This document shows, in pieces, positions 16,292 through 25,452 of a stretch of 64,000 bases of DNA. A model generated the notes under the pieces. That model had not been told where the DNA came from. It searched no databases and saw nothing but the letters and a program-made list of their open reading frames with translations. How positions within the stretch are numbered: position 1 is the first letter of the stretch; each line of letters starts with the position of its first letter. The position numbers and the translations under genes were made by a program. Origin of the DNA: DASUBN01 sp036500225 (lineage in GTDB: Bacteria; Pseudomonadota; Gammaproteobacteria; Natronospirales; REEB76); NCBI GenBank assembly GCA_036500225.1, contig DASYCJ010000021.1, positions 1 to 64,000 of the forward strand. Direction: 5' to 3'.

Positions 16292-17032
16292 TTATGCAGA
16301 TTTCTTGGCAGTGAACACCATCTGATGGCAGTGATAGGGATCTATCTTCTCCATCAGGGGCTGGGTGAAGTTGGGGAAAGGATAGAGTCCGTAGCCGTGA
16401 CCCTGTATGTCCGTGAAACCGATCATCTGCAGGTAGTCACGTAGCACCCGGTAACTGAACACCACCAGATGCCGGTGCGAGGGCGTGTCGCGCTCCACGT
16501 CCGGCTGGATATCCTCTTTGCTCACCTTGAACAGTTCTTCCTTCTTCAGCAGCGCATCGGAGTCCGGGTGCGGCCCGCTGGAGGGCATCTTGCCGGCGAG
16601 GATCAGCGCCGCAGTAAAATAGGTGCTGATGTTGGGGGTCAGGATCACCAGCGTGCCGCCCGGCGCCAGCACCCGGTGCGATTCCTTCATGAAGCGGCAG
16701 GGATTCAACAGGTGTTCCAGCACTGAGAGCGCGTATATGCAGTGGAATTGGCCCTCCGGATAGGGCAGGTCACGGTTGAGGTCGCCGCGCACGATGTCGA
16801 GGCCCCGTTGCCGGCCTTCCTGGACCTTGGCTTCATCCCATTCCAGACCGCAGTAGCGTGACTTATCCAGGCCAGTGCCCTTGACCAGGGTATCGAACAT
16901 CCAACCGTTATGAGCGCCGCAATCCAGGACCTTGCCGCCGGCACGGAGGGCGAGGGCTATCTCCGCGTTGGCTAGGCCGTAGGCCTCGCGCATGGTCCTC
17001 TCGTACAGGTTTTTGAAATACGCGGTCAGCAC
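16292..17032 (-). CDS. Class I SAM-dependent methyltransferase
   Basis: A protein of 246 residues with a Methyltransf_11/23-type core: VLDCGAHNGWM is motif I (SAM binding), YCGLEWDE carries the acidic residue at the end of strand 2, and YALSVLEHLLNP is the post-motif segment. The start is GTG at 17032 with GGAG six bases upstream. The substrate is unknown; proteins of this kind often act in lipid, quinone or surface-sugar biosynthesis. It converges on lpdA and is divergent from the polysaccharide deacetylase, so it appears to be a single-gene unit. Confidence 0.85.
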   Translation of the reverse strand: MLTAYFKNLYERTMREAYGLANAEIALALRAGGKVLDCGAHNGWMFDTLVKGTGLDKSRYCGLEWDEAKVQEGRQRGLDIVRGDLNRDLPYPEGQFHCIYALSVLEHLLNPCRFMKESHRVLAPGGTLVILTPNISTYFTAALILAGKMPSSGPHPDSDALLKKEELFKVSKEDIQPDVERDTPSHRHLVVFSYRVLRDYLQMIGFTDIQGHGYGLYPFPNFTQPLMEKIDPYHCHQMVFTAKKSA

Positions 17033-17134
17033 GTTCGCTCCGGGGATGCCGAATCTCCAGTGAGTATAACCTCATGTCGTATCGGCAACATCTTCGCGGC
17101 CGGCGTTGTCTTAGGTGAGGCTGCGGAGTACGGT

Positions 17135-18196
17135 ATGTTCATGACCAAGTTTCTTCTGCTCGCAGCTCTGTCGATGTGCTCGTCCATCTGTCACGCCGCC
17201 GCCGTGCCATCCCATGCGGTGGTGTTCATCTACCACCGCTTCGGCGATGACCGCTATCCCAGCACCGACACCAAGACCGGGCAGTTCCAGGCGCAACTGG
17301 ATTGGTTGGCCCAGAACCAGTATCAGGTCTGGCCCTTGCCCAAGATCGTGAAGTACCTGCGGGACGGTAAGGACATACCGGACCACGTGGTGGCGATCAC
17401 AGTGGACGACGCATTCCAGTCTTTCTACGAGAATGCCTATCCGCTGTTAAAGGCTCGTAGCTGGCCCTTCACCCTGTTCGTCAGCACCGATGGTGTGGAT
17501 TCCAAGCAATCGGACTTCGTCACTTGGGATGAGTTGCGGGAGATGGCGGCCAACGGCGCGACTCTCGCCAACCATACTGCCGACCACGGGCACCTGCCGT
17601 TCCGTCTGAAAGGTGAATCGGATCTGCACTGGGCCGATCGCATCCGTGCCGACATCGCCAAGGGCCAGTCGCGGCTGGAAGCGGAGATCGGCAAAGACGT
17701 AAACTCCGACCCAAAGCTCTTCGCCTATCCCTACGGGGAATACACCGATGAGCTGGTGAAACTCGTCAATGGTTTGGGTTATATCGCATTCGGCCAGCAG
17801 GCAGGTGCCTTGAGCGGGCCGCTGGACGCGCGTGCCCTGCCGCGCTTTCCCATCAACGAAAACTATGCAGAGGTGCCGTCTTTCGCCATCAAGGCAGCGG
17901 CATTGCCCATGCCTCTTAAAGCCGTGACTCCCTGGGATCCGCAAGTGGGTACCGAGAATCCACCCAAACTGGAATTGGATCTGGAGCCGGGTACGATACC
18001 GTCATCAGGTTTGCACTGTTACCAGAATGGTCCTGAGATGAGTATCCAGTGGTTGGATGAGGCCAAGACTAAGCTGTATTTGCAGGCGCCGAAAGCCATG
18101 GGTGCGGGCCGAGACCGCTACAACTGCACCGCCTTCGTGCATGGACGTTACTATTGGTATTCCCACATGTGGCTACTAGCCCCCAGCGGTGAATAG
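17135..18196 (+). CDS. Secreted polysaccharide deacetylase family protein
   Basis: A protein of 353 residues with a signal peptide (about 1-22, cleaved after CHA). The NodB-type deacetylase core shows TVDDAF with catalytic/metal D91-D92 and the metal histidines H147 and H151 in NHTADH, so the zinc triad is intact. YPYGEY is the motif-3 equivalent. Such enzymes remove N-acetyl groups from surface polysaccharides, chitin oligomers or peptidoglycan; substrate unknown here. About 80 C-terminal residues lie beyond the core and are unassigned. ATG 17135 was chosen because GGAG at 17125-17128 fits and the signal peptide starts there; a frame from 17060 adds unrelated residues. Confidence 0.88.
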   Translation: MFMTKFLLLAALSMCSSICHAAAVPSHAVVFIYHRFGDDRYPSTDTKTGQFQAQLDWLAQNQYQVWPLPKIVKYLRDGKDIPDHVVAITVDDAFQSFYENAYPLLKARSWPFTLFVSTDGVDSKQSDFVTWDELREMAANGATLANHTADHGHLPFRLKGESDLHWADRIRADIAKGQSRLEAEIGKDVNSDPKLFAYPYGEYTDELVKLVNGLGYIAFGQQAGALSGPLDARALPRFPINENYAEVPSFAIKAAALPMPLKAVTPWDPQVGTENPPKLELDLEPGTIPSSGLHCYQNGPEMSIQWLDEAKTKLYLQAPKAMGAGRDRYNCTAFVHGRYYWYSHMWLLAPSGE

Positions 18197-18272
18197 CCCC
18201 TCAAGGCTATTGCGTCTCGTCTGCGTCGGCTCGCGACGCTTCGAGGCACCTGCTCCGAGATACTGAGAAGAA

Positions 18273-19241
18273 CTAGTTAGTGGGATCAAGAGTCAGAGCG
18301 CTGAGCTTATCCAGCTCATCACTATGCAGCATGGTGCGGATGTCATTCACATACAGGCCTCCCGCCGCGGAATAGCGGTCCAGGGCTCCGGCCAGCTGGA
18401 AAGGATCCAGGGGTTTGCCGGCGGCGCGCATGTCGGCGCGCAGGCCGCGGAAATCTGTATAAGCGAAGCCGATGTTGATGTTGTGCAGGTAGGCCCGCAC
18501 CGAGGTCTCGATATCCGGATATACCCGCACCATGTGGGTGGCATCGCCGGGCCGGTTCAGGGGCACCGAGCCCTCATCTTCATCCCAGGTCCAGATGCCA
18601 AACAGGTTGTTGGACTCCAGGGCGAAGCGTGAAGTACCCCAGCCGCTCTCCTGTGCCGCCTGGGCCAACACCAGAGTCACCGGCACCACATCCACGCGCC
18701 TGAGCAGCGTGTCCCGTGTTGCAGGATCGTTCAGGTCTCCATCCACCCGATAACGGTCGGCGATGCGTACGATCTCGCGTCCTGCGTCGCTGTGCGTGTC
18801 CACGGCCCCTAAGCCGAACTGCTGCAACAGGAATATCCGTTCGTTCCAGATGCGCGAGTTCTCCGCCAACACGATGGGCAATAAGGCGCGATAGAAGATG
18901 GTCTTCTTCTCGTCCCGGTCCAGGGTGTCCAGGCCATAAGGTAGGTTCTGCACTGCATAGGGCGGCACCGTGTCCTGAGGTGGCCAGGCGTAGTCCTCGC
19001 TGGAGAAGATATTCTTCAAGGCTTCCGCGGAAGGCGGCTTGATGGGGATGAGCTGCACGTTCTCCACCGCCGGGACTTCCACGGAATGGATGTGCTTGTA
19101 CTGTCGAGTGATGAAGCCGGCCACCGTGAGGGGCAGCAGGAAGAACAGGGTATACATGACCCCGCGCCCCAGGCGCGCCCATATGGAAGGGCCGCGCTTG
19201 GACGCCGCCCGGCTCGGACGTTTCTTTCGGGTTGAGCGCAC
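18273..19241 (-). CDS. Bax-like glucosaminidase-domain protein, membrane-anchored
   Basis: A protein of 322 residues. A basic N-terminus is followed by one membrane segment at about 28-46, placing the rest in the periplasm. The C-terminal half is a glucosaminidase (PF01832, FlgJ/Bax type) domain with AQAAQESGWGTSRFA, where E198 is the likely catalytic acid, then NNLFGIWTW. E. coli Bax has the same layout. The probable role is peptidoglycan cleavage. The start appears to be GTG at 19241 with no clear ribosome-binding site, so the N-terminus is uncertain. It lies downstream of relA on the same strand. Confidence 0.85.
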   Translation of the reverse strand: MRSTRKKRPSRAASKRGPSIWARLGRGVMYTLFFLLPLTVAGFITRQYKHIHSVEVPAVENVQLIPIKPPSAEALKNIFSSEDYAWPPQDTVPPYAVQNLPYGLDTLDRDEKKTIFYRALLPIVLAENSRIWNERIFLLQQFGLGAVDTHSDAGREIVRIADRYRVDGDLNDPATRDTLLRRVDVVPVTLVLAQAAQESGWGTSRFALESNNLFGIWTWDEDEGSVPLNRPGDATHMVRVYPDIETSVRAYLHNINIGFAYTDFRGLRADMRAAGKPLDPFQLAGALDRYSAAGGLYVNDIRTMLHSDELDKLSALTLDPTN

Positions 19242-19296
19242 GTCCGGACTGTATTACAGGCGCCGCCCCAAAGGAACCCTTGCGCGACGCGACCTT

Positions 19297-21408
19297 TTAG
19301 TGCCCTTGCGCCGTACGGGCCGCGCGCGTCACGCCCTGGATCTGCATCAATCTGTTCAAGAGACGCGACAATTGCGGCAGCCCCGAGACGCTGATCGTAA
19401 GCTTCAGGTTCAGCATGCCGGTGTCCGGTTCCGGTCTGGAATCGATGGCCAGCATGCGTAGCTCTTCGTCCGCCAAGAGCGCCATCACTTCGTTCAAGAG
19501 GTTACGCCGCTCGCGGGCTTCCACCGAGATCTCCACCGGTTGGCCTTGGCGTGCGTCGCTGCCCCAGCGCAGGTCCGTGAGGCGTTGCGGGGCACGCACC
19601 GTGAGCCGCGCCAGGCTCGCGCAGTTCATGCGGTGCACCGTGATGCCGCGACCCTGGGTGATGTAGCCGCGGATCGCCTCACCCGGCACCGGATGGCAGC
19701 AACGGGCCAGAGACACCAGCACTTCGCCCGGTACGCCTGGCAAGAGCACCGCGGGGCGCTTGCCCTTGCGCGTCTGCGGCGTGCGCGGTACGCGTGTGGG
19801 CAGAGTCTCGCGGACCGGCGGCATCTCGCGCTGCAAGGCGCCTGCGATCTGTGCCGGCGAAAGATCGCCGGCACCGAGAGCCGCGAACAACTCGTCCAGG
19901 GTCTCGAATGGGAAATGCTTCAGCAGACGGTCGTGACGGAAATCCCGCAGGCCTAAGCGGTCCAGTTCCCGTTCCAGCGCATCGCGGCCGTAACCGATGT
20001 TCTGACCCCGATCCTGCTGGCGGAAGAAGGCGCGCAACTTGTCACGGGCGCGCGGCGTGTTGAGATAACCGGCCTGGGGGTTCAGCCAGTCGCGGCTGGG
20101 TTCCCCCTGACGCGCGGTCTGGATCTCCACCTGATCGCCGTCCTTCAGCGCATGGCTGATGGGCACCAGTCGTCCGTTGATGCGTGCGCCGCGGCAGCGG
20201 TGGCCCACGTCAGTGTGCACGTAATAGGCGAAGTCGAGGGCAGTGGCGCCGCGAGGCAGGTCGAAGACCTCGCCCTTGGGCGTCAACACATACACCCGCT
20301 CTTCCACGAGTTCAGTGCGGAAGCGTTCGATGAAGTCTTCGTCGGCGCCGGGTGCCAAGAGTTGCCGCATCCAGCCGATGCGGGTCTCCAGAGCCGGGTC
20401 GTAGCGCAGACCTTCCTTGTAACGCCAGTGCGAGGCCACGCCGAACTCAGCGTGTCGGTGCATGTCGCCGGTGCGTATCTGGATCTCGAGCGGCCGCGCC
20501 GCGGGACCCAGCACTGCGGTGTGTAGAGAACGGTAAGAATTATCCTTCGGGGTCGCGATGTAGTCATCGAACTCCCTGGGGATGTGACGCCACAACCCAT
20601 GCACCACCCCGAGAGCGGCATAGCAGGTGGGGATGTCCCCAACCAGGACCCGGAGGGCATTCAGGTCATAGAGGTCGTCTATAGCCAAGCCCTTCCTCTG
20701 CATCTTCTTCCAGATGCTATAGATGTGCTTGGGCCGACCCGCCACCTCAGCGGCGATGCCGGCAGCCGTGAGGGCAGCCGCCAGCATGTCGCGAGCCTGG
20801 GCCAGGTAGTTTTCCCGGTCGGTGCGCCGCTCCTTGAGCGCACTCGCGATCTCCCGGTAGCGCTGCGGCTCCAGGTAACGGAAGGCCAGGTCCTCCAACT
20901 CCCATTTGAGCTGCCAGATACCCAGCCGGTTGGCCAAGGGCGCGTAGATGCTGCGGGCGGCGATGGCGAGACTGCGTTGCGTAGCTGGCGATTCGGACTT
21001 GGCGGCCCGAAGTGCGTACAGCCGCTCAGCGAGCTTGATCACCAGTACCCGGCCGTCGCGGATTACCGCCAGCAGAAGTTTGCGCAGGTTCTCTGCCTGG
21101 GAAGGGGAGAGTGGCTCCTCGTCGCCGGCGGATGCGCCCATCAGATCGGGTAGAGCCAACACTGCCTGGGCGAGATGTGCCGCCTCGCCGCCGATGCGCG
21201 GCTCCAGGTCTCCGAGCTCCGATGCGCCGGCGCCCATCAGTACCGATGCCATACCGGCGTGCACGATCACCGGGTCGAGCTCCAGGGCTTGCAGGATGGT
21301 GCCGACGCCGCGCGCTCGATCGGCAAGCATCGCAGGCGTACCGGCGAGTCCCAACATATCGTCCGCTGCCGCGGCGATGGGATTGTCTATGCTTTGACGT
21401 GAAGGCAT
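19297..21408 (-). CDS. relA: RelA-type (p)ppGpp synthetase
   Basis: A protein of 703 residues that makes (p)ppGpp in response to uncharged tRNA on ribosomes. The N-terminal HD hydrolase domain is degenerate: HAGMASVL replaces the metal-binding region and no HD or ED motif is visible. The synthetase domain has KHIYSIWKKM and RVLVGD, with EFDDYIATPKDNSY at 279-292. The acidic EFDD is the mark of RelA-type monofunctional synthetases, where bifunctional Rel/SpoT enzymes have a basic RFKD. A TGS domain (about 390-450), a Cys-His segment (CCHPVPGE, NCASL) and a C-terminal ACT domain follow. A SpoT-type hydrolase must exist elsewhere in the genome. Confidence 0.96.
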   Translation of the reverse strand: MPSRQSIDNPIAAAADDMLGLAGTPAMLADRARGVGTILQALELDPVIVHAGMASVLMGAGASELGDLEPRIGGEAAHLAQAVLALPDLMGASAGDEEPLSPSQAENLRKLLLAVIRDGRVLVIKLAERLYALRAAKSESPATQRSLAIAARSIYAPLANRLGIWQLKWELEDLAFRYLEPQRYREIASALKERRTDRENYLAQARDMLAAALTAAGIAAEVAGRPKHIYSIWKKMQRKGLAIDDLYDLNALRVLVGDIPTCYAALGVVHGLWRHIPREFDDYIATPKDNSYRSLHTAVLGPAARPLEIQIRTGDMHRHAEFGVASHWRYKEGLRYDPALETRIGWMRQLLAPGADEDFIERFRTELVEERVYVLTPKGEVFDLPRGATALDFAYYVHTDVGHRCRGARINGRLVPISHALKDGDQVEIQTARQGEPSRDWLNPQAGYLNTPRARDKLRAFFRQQDRGQNIGYGRDALERELDRLGLRDFRHDRLLKHFPFETLDELFAALGAGDLSPAQIAGALQREMPPVRETLPTRVPRTPQTRKGKRPAVLLPGVPGEVLVSLARCCHPVPGEAIRGYITQGRGITVHRMNCASLARLTVRAPQRLTDLRWGSDARQGQPVEISVEARERRNLLNEVMALLADEELRMLAIDSRPEPDTGMLNLKLTISVSGLPQLSRLLNRLMQIQGVTRAARTAQGH

Positions 21409-21507
21409 GGTGGGAAGCCGCGTCAGCGGGTGTCAGGTCCGACGTTTAACGGTATCATATAGATGTCTGTTTCATATGACCGTCGAAATCCACCGGGAGA
21501 CCCCTCC

Positions 21508-22071
21508 ATGAGGCATTACCGCATCGCCCTGTTCCTGGCCCTGACTGCTGCCGCTTCGGCTGCCCAGGCCTCCAACACCCTCGATTTCAACCTGGCCAGC
21601 AATGCGGTGGCTGCGGATTTCTCCACCAGCCTGACTGATACGGGCGTGGAGGGGAGCCTGGGCTTCCTGCACCACACCGACCGGGTGGACCTTTTCGACG
21701 CGGGCCTAGACGTGGTCGGCAATGCCAGCCCCGTCGGTTCGCCGTTGATCTTCGGCGTGGGCGGTAAGTTCTTCTACATCAACCCCAAGGACAAGGACAA
21801 CGGTGAGGCCCTGGCCATCGGCGCCCACTTCCGCTACACCTGGCCCTACTTCAACCGCTTCGCTATCGCCGGCGAGCTGTATTACGCCCCGAACATCGTG
21901 GCCTTCCAGAGTGCGGACCGCTTCTGGGAAGGTCGCCTCACCGCCAACTACCAGATCCTGCGCAACGCGGACGCCTACGTGGGCTATCGCTACGTATCGG
22001 CCTCGTTCAACAGTGGCCCGAGCACGACGCTGGACAGCTCCGTGATCCTCGGTATCAACGTCACGTTCTGA
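21508..22071 (+). CDS. YfaZ-like outer-membrane beta-barrel protein
   Basis: A protein of 187 residues with a clear signal peptide (about 1-21, ending AAQA-S). The mature part alternates hydrophobic and polar residues, with Gly and aromatic belts and a C-terminal Phe (GINVTF), as expected for a small outer-membrane barrel. The pattern resembles the YfaZ family, whose function is not established. ATG 21508 was chosen over an in-frame start at 21463 because GGGAG precedes it and the signal peptide begins there. It is divergent from relA and 18 bp upstream of yebC, which may be co-transcribed. Confidence 0.75.
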   Translation: MRHYRIALFLALTAAASAAQASNTLDFNLASNAVAADFSTSLTDTGVEGSLGFLHHTDRVDLFDAGLDVVGNASPVGSPLIFGVGGKFFYINPKDKDNGEALAIGAHFRYTWPYFNRFAIAGELYYAPNIVAFQSADRFWEGRLTANYQILRNADAYVGYRYVSASFNSGPSTTLDSSVILGINVTF

Positions 22072-22089
22072 CCGGCACGGGTAGCGAAG

Positions 22090-22833
22090 ATGGCTGGGCA
22101 TAGTAAATGGGCCAACATCCAGCACCGTAAGGGTGTGCAGGATGCCAAGCGCGGCAAGGTGTTCACTCGCTGCATCCGCGAGATCACCACGGCGGCGCGC
22201 AACGGCGATCCGGATCCGGCCAACAACCCGCGGCTGCGCTTGGCCATCGACAAGGCCCTCACCGCCAACATGACTCGGGACACCATCGACCGGGCCGTGA
22301 AACGCGGCGCAGGCGGCGACGATGCCGCCAACATCGAAGAGATACGCTACGAGGGTTATGGCCCCGGCGGCGTCGCCATCATCGTCGACTGCATGTCCGA
22401 TAACCGCACCCGCACCGTGGGCGAGGTACGGCATGCTTTCGCCAAGCACGGCGGCAACCTGGGCGCCGATGGCTCGGTAGGTTATCTGTTCAACAAGTGC
22501 GGCGTGCTGAGTTATCTGACGGACGTCAGCGAAGACAAGGTCATGGAAGCGGCCCTGGAAGCGGGTGCCGAGGACGTGATCAACGATGGCGGCATCGAAG
22601 TGCTGACCAATCCCGCTGACTTCCTCAAGGTCAAGGAATCCATGGAGAAGGCGGGCCTGAAGCCCGAATCCTCCGGTATCACGCTGCGGGCTTCCATCGC
22701 GGTCACCGTCGACGGCGAGAACGCCGAATCGGTGATGGAGCTGCTCGAAGCGCTGGAGAACCTGGACGACGTGCAGACCGTCTATTCCAACGCCGACTTC
22801 CCCGACGAGGTCCTCAAGGCCATGGCCGGGTGA
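22090..22833 (+). CDS. yebC: YebC/PmpR family DNA-binding regulator
   Basis: A protein of 247 residues, typical of the family. It begins MAGHSKWANIQHRKG, which is close to invariant, followed by FTRCIREITTAARNG and DNRTRT blocks. YebC-type proteins act as DNA-binding transcriptional regulators and, in recent work, as translation factors for polyproline stretches in some species. Placement directly upstream of ruvC is conserved in many proteobacteria. It is 7 bp from the ruvC start, so the two are probably one operon. Confidence 0.96.
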   Translation: MAGHSKWANIQHRKGVQDAKRGKVFTRCIREITTAARNGDPDPANNPRLRLAIDKALTANMTRDTIDRAVKRGAGGDDAANIEEIRYEGYGPGGVAIIVDCMSDNRTRTVGEVRHAFAKHGGNLGADGSVGYLFNKCGVLSYLTDVSEDKVMEAALEAGAEDVINDGGIEVLTNPADFLKVKESMEKAGLKPESSGITLRASIAVTVDGENAESVMELLEALENLDDVQTVYSNADFPDEVLKAMAG

Positions 22834-22840
22834 GTAAGCC

Positions 22841-23356
22841 GTGACGCGCATCCTCGGCATTGACCCGGGTTCGCTCTCCACCGGCTACGGCATCATCGAC
22901 AGCGAAGGCCAGACCCTCAAGTATGTGGACTGCGGCAACATCCGCACCAGCGGCGGGAGTTTCCTCACGCGTCTCGAAGAGATTTATTTCGCCGTCGGCA
23001 CCATCGTCGAGCGCTTCGCACCGGACGAGGTCGCGGTGGAACGTGCCTTCGTGCACAAGAACGCCGATAGCGCCTTGAAGCTGGGTCAGGCGCGGGCTGC
23101 CGCCATCTGTGGCACCCTCGTGAAGCGCGTGCCCCTGCATGAATACACCCCGAAGGAAGTGAAGCAGGCAGTAGTGGGTAAGGGCGGCGCCGATAAAGAA
23201 CAGGTGCAACACATGATGCGGGTGATCCTGGGGTTGAAGGGCGAACTGCAAGCGGACAGCGCCGATGCGCTGGCCATCGCCGTCTGCCATGCCCACAGCC
23301 GCGGCCTCAAGGCGCAACTGGCCTCGCTGGTGCAGGCACGGGGAGCGCGGCGATGA
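22841..23356 (+). CDS. ruvC: Holliday junction resolvase RuvC
   Basis: Endonuclease that cuts Holliday junctions symmetrically as part of the RuvABC resolvasome; 171 residues, usual length. GIDPGSLSTGYG carries the first catalytic Asp near the N-terminus, VAVERAFVHKN the catalytic Glu, and DSADALAIAVCHAH the C-terminal Asp pair. The start is GTG at 22841. The stop overlaps the ruvA ATG (ATGA, 23353-23356). Confidence 0.97.
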   Translation: MTRILGIDPGSLSTGYGIIDSEGQTLKYVDCGNIRTSGGSFLTRLEEIYFAVGTIVERFAPDEVAVERAFVHKNADSALKLGQARAAAICGTLVKRVPLHEYTPKEVKQAVVGKGGADKEQVQHMMRVILGLKGELQADSADALAIAVCHAHSRGLKAQLASLVQARGARR

Positions 23357-23937
23357 TCGGCTTCCTGCGCGGAAAGATCCTGCGCAAGCAGCCACCCCAT
23401 CTATTGATAGACGTGCAGGGTGTGGGCTACGAAGTAGAATCGCCCATGTCCACCTTCTACGACCTGCCGGAAGTGGGCGCCGAGATCACGCTCTTCACCC
23501 ACCTCACCATCCGTGAAGATGCCCACGTGCTGTTCGGCTTCGGTAGCGAAGCGGAACGGCGTTTCTTCCGCAGCTTGATCCGGATCAACGGGGTCGGCCC
23601 CAAGCTCGCCCTTACCATCCTCTCCGGCATCAGTCTGGACGGCTTCGTGCGCTGCGTGCAGGAGAACGATACCGCCGCCCTCACGCGCCTGCCGGGCATC
23701 GGCAAGAAGACCGCTGAGCGCCTGGTGGTGGAGATGCGCGATAGACTGGACGACGTGGGCGCGCCTGCCAGCGCCGGCGTATCGGCGAACCCCCGCGACG
23801 AGGCCCTGAGTGCCTTGGTGTCCTTGGGGTATAAGCCCCAGGAGGCGGCCCAGATGTTGCGGGCCATCAAGGAAGACGGCTTGAGCAGCGAAGAACTCAT
23901 CCGCCGTGCGCTCCAGGGCGCACTCCGCACGGGATAG
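23353..23937 (+). CDS. ruvA: Holliday junction branch-migration protein RuvA
   Basis: Junction-binding subunit that loads the RuvB motor; 194 residues. Begins MIGFLRGKIL, with two helix-hairpin-helix motifs visible in the middle (INGVGPKLALTILSG and LPGIGKKTAERLVVEM) and the flexible linker leading to the C-terminal RuvB-binding domain (LVSLGYKPQEAAQML). Translation is coupled to ruvC by ATGA, and ruvB starts 3 bp after its stop. Confidence 0.98.
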   Translation: MIGFLRGKILRKQPPHLLIDVQGVGYEVESPMSTFYDLPEVGAEITLFTHLTIREDAHVLFGFGSEAERRFFRSLIRINGVGPKLALTILSGISLDGFVRCVQENDTAALTRLPGIGKKTAERLVVEMRDRLDDVGAPASAGVSANPRDEALSALVSLGYKPQEAAQMLRAIKEDGLSSEELIRRALQGALRTG

Positions 23938-23940
23938 TCC

Positions 23941-24981
23941 ATGGCCACCGAACGCATCATCACCGCCCAGAGCAGCGCCGAAGAAGAGGCGGTGGACCGC
24001 GCTATCCGGCCGCGTAACCTCGCCGAATACGTCGGCCAGCCCGCGGTGCGGGAACAGATGGAGATATTCATCGGCGCCGCCAAGAAACGCGGCGAGGCCC
24101 TGGATCACGTGTTGATCTTCGGGCCGCCGGGCTTGGGCAAGACTACGCTGGCCCACATCATCGCCACCGAACTCGGCGTGAACCTGCGCCAGACTTCCGG
24201 CCCCGTGCTGGAACGGCCCGGCGATCTCGCGGCCCTGCTCACCAACCTCGAACCGCGGGACGTCTTGTTCGTGGACGAGATCCATCGCCTCTCCGCAGTG
24301 GTGGAAGAGGTGCTGTATCCGGCGCTGGAGGACTACAAGCTCGACATCATGATCGGTGAAGGTCCCGCTGCGCGCTCCATCAAGCTGGAACTGCCGCCCT
24401 TCACTCTGGTGGGCGCGACCACTCGCGCAGGCTTGCTGACCTCGCCGCTGCGGGATCGCTTCGGCATCGTGCAACGCCTCGAGTTCTACAGCGTCGAAGA
24501 CCTCACCCACATCGTGACCCGCTCGGCGCGCATCCTGGCTCTCAAGATAGACGCCGAGGGGGCCAAGGAGATCGCCACCCGTTCCCGTGGCACGCCGCGC
24601 ATCGCCAACCGCTTGCTGCGCCGGGTGCGTGACTTCGCGGAAGTGAAAGCTGACGGCCACATCAGTGCCGCCATCGCCCACAAGGCCATGGACATGCTGG
24701 ACGTGGACCAGCACGGCTTCGACATGCTGGACCGCAAGCTGCTGCTCGCCATCATCGAAAAGTTCGATGGCGGGCCGGTAGGGGTGGACAGCCTGGCGGC
24801 GGCCATCGGCGAGGAGCGAGGCACCATCGAAGACGTGCTAGAGCCCTTCCTCATCCAGCAGGGCTTCATGATGCGCACCGCCCGCGGCCGCATGGCCACC
24901 AAGACCGCCTACCAGCATTTTGGCTTCCAGCCGCCCAAGCGAGAGCCCTCCGCGGACATGTTCGAAGCGCAGGGGGACTGA
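23941..24981 (+). CDS. ruvB: Holliday junction DNA helicase RuvB
   Basis: Hexameric AAA+ motor of branch migration; 346 residues. Walker A is GPPGLGKTTLAH, Walker B is LFVDEIHRL, sensor 1 is LVGATTRAG, the arginine finger region is SPLRDRFG, and the winged-helix C-terminus ends YQHFGF. Its stop TGA is immediately followed by the GTG start of ybgC. Confidence 0.98.
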   Translation: MATERIITAQSSAEEEAVDRAIRPRNLAEYVGQPAVREQMEIFIGAAKKRGEALDHVLIFGPPGLGKTTLAHIIATELGVNLRQTSGPVLERPGDLAALLTNLEPRDVLFVDEIHRLSAVVEEVLYPALEDYKLDIMIGEGPAARSIKLELPPFTLVGATTRAGLLTSPLRDRFGIVQRLEFYSVEDLTHIVTRSARILALKIDAEGAKEIATRSRGTPRIANRLLRRVRDFAEVKADGHISAAIAHKAMDMLDVDQHGFDMLDRKLLLAIIEKFDGGPVGVDSLAAAIGEERGTIEDVLEPFLIQQGFMMRTARGRMATKTAYQHFGFQPPKREPSADMFEAQGD

Positions 24982-25452
24982 GTGGATCACGTAAAGCGTG
25001 CGATAGGTCACACGGCCGACAGTCCCGCCGACATAAGCTGTAAAATCGGGATAGCGAGCTTCCTGTGGCGGGTCAGGGTCTACTACGAGGATACGGACCT
25101 GGGTGGGGTGGTGTACCACGCCAACTACCTGAAGTTCATGGAACGGGCGCGCACCGAATGGCTGCGCAGCCTGGGTTTCGAACAGGACGTGCTGCGTAAC
25201 CACCACTCGGTGCAGTTCGTAGTGGTGAATGCGGACCTTCATTTCCGGCGTCCCGCGCGGTTCAACGATGAGTTGACGGTGAGCGCGGAAGTGAAGAAGC
25301 GCACTGCGGCCAGCATCACCTTCCATCAGGAAGTGCGCGGGCCCAGTGACATGGGATTGTGTACAGGCGAGATCAGGGTCGCCTGCATCGACGCGGATAC
25401 ATTCAGACCCAGGCCCCTGCCAAGGGAGATCCTGAGGGAGTTCGGCGGATGA
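24982..25452 (+). CDS. ybgC: Tol-Pal-associated acyl-CoA thioesterase YbgC
   Basis: Hotdog-fold thioesterase of the 4-hydroxybenzoyl-CoA thioesterase type; 156 residues. The active-site block VRVYYEDTDLGGVVYHANYLKF contains the catalytic Asp and the YHANY signature, and RARTEWLR follows. The start is GTG at 24982, with AGGGGG just upstream inside the ruvB end; there is no ATG before the conserved core. The N-terminal 25 residues precede the usual family start and are not conserved to my eye. ybgC is the first gene of the tol-pal operon in many gammaproteobacteria. ATGA overlap with tolQ. Confidence 0.94.
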   Translation: MDHVKRAIGHTADSPADISCKIGIASFLWRVRVYYEDTDLGGVVYHANYLKFMERARTEWLRSLGFEQDVLRNHHSVQFVVVNADLHFRRPARFNDELTVSAEVKKRTAASITFHQEVRGPSDMGLCTGEIRVACIDADTFRPRPLPREILREFGG

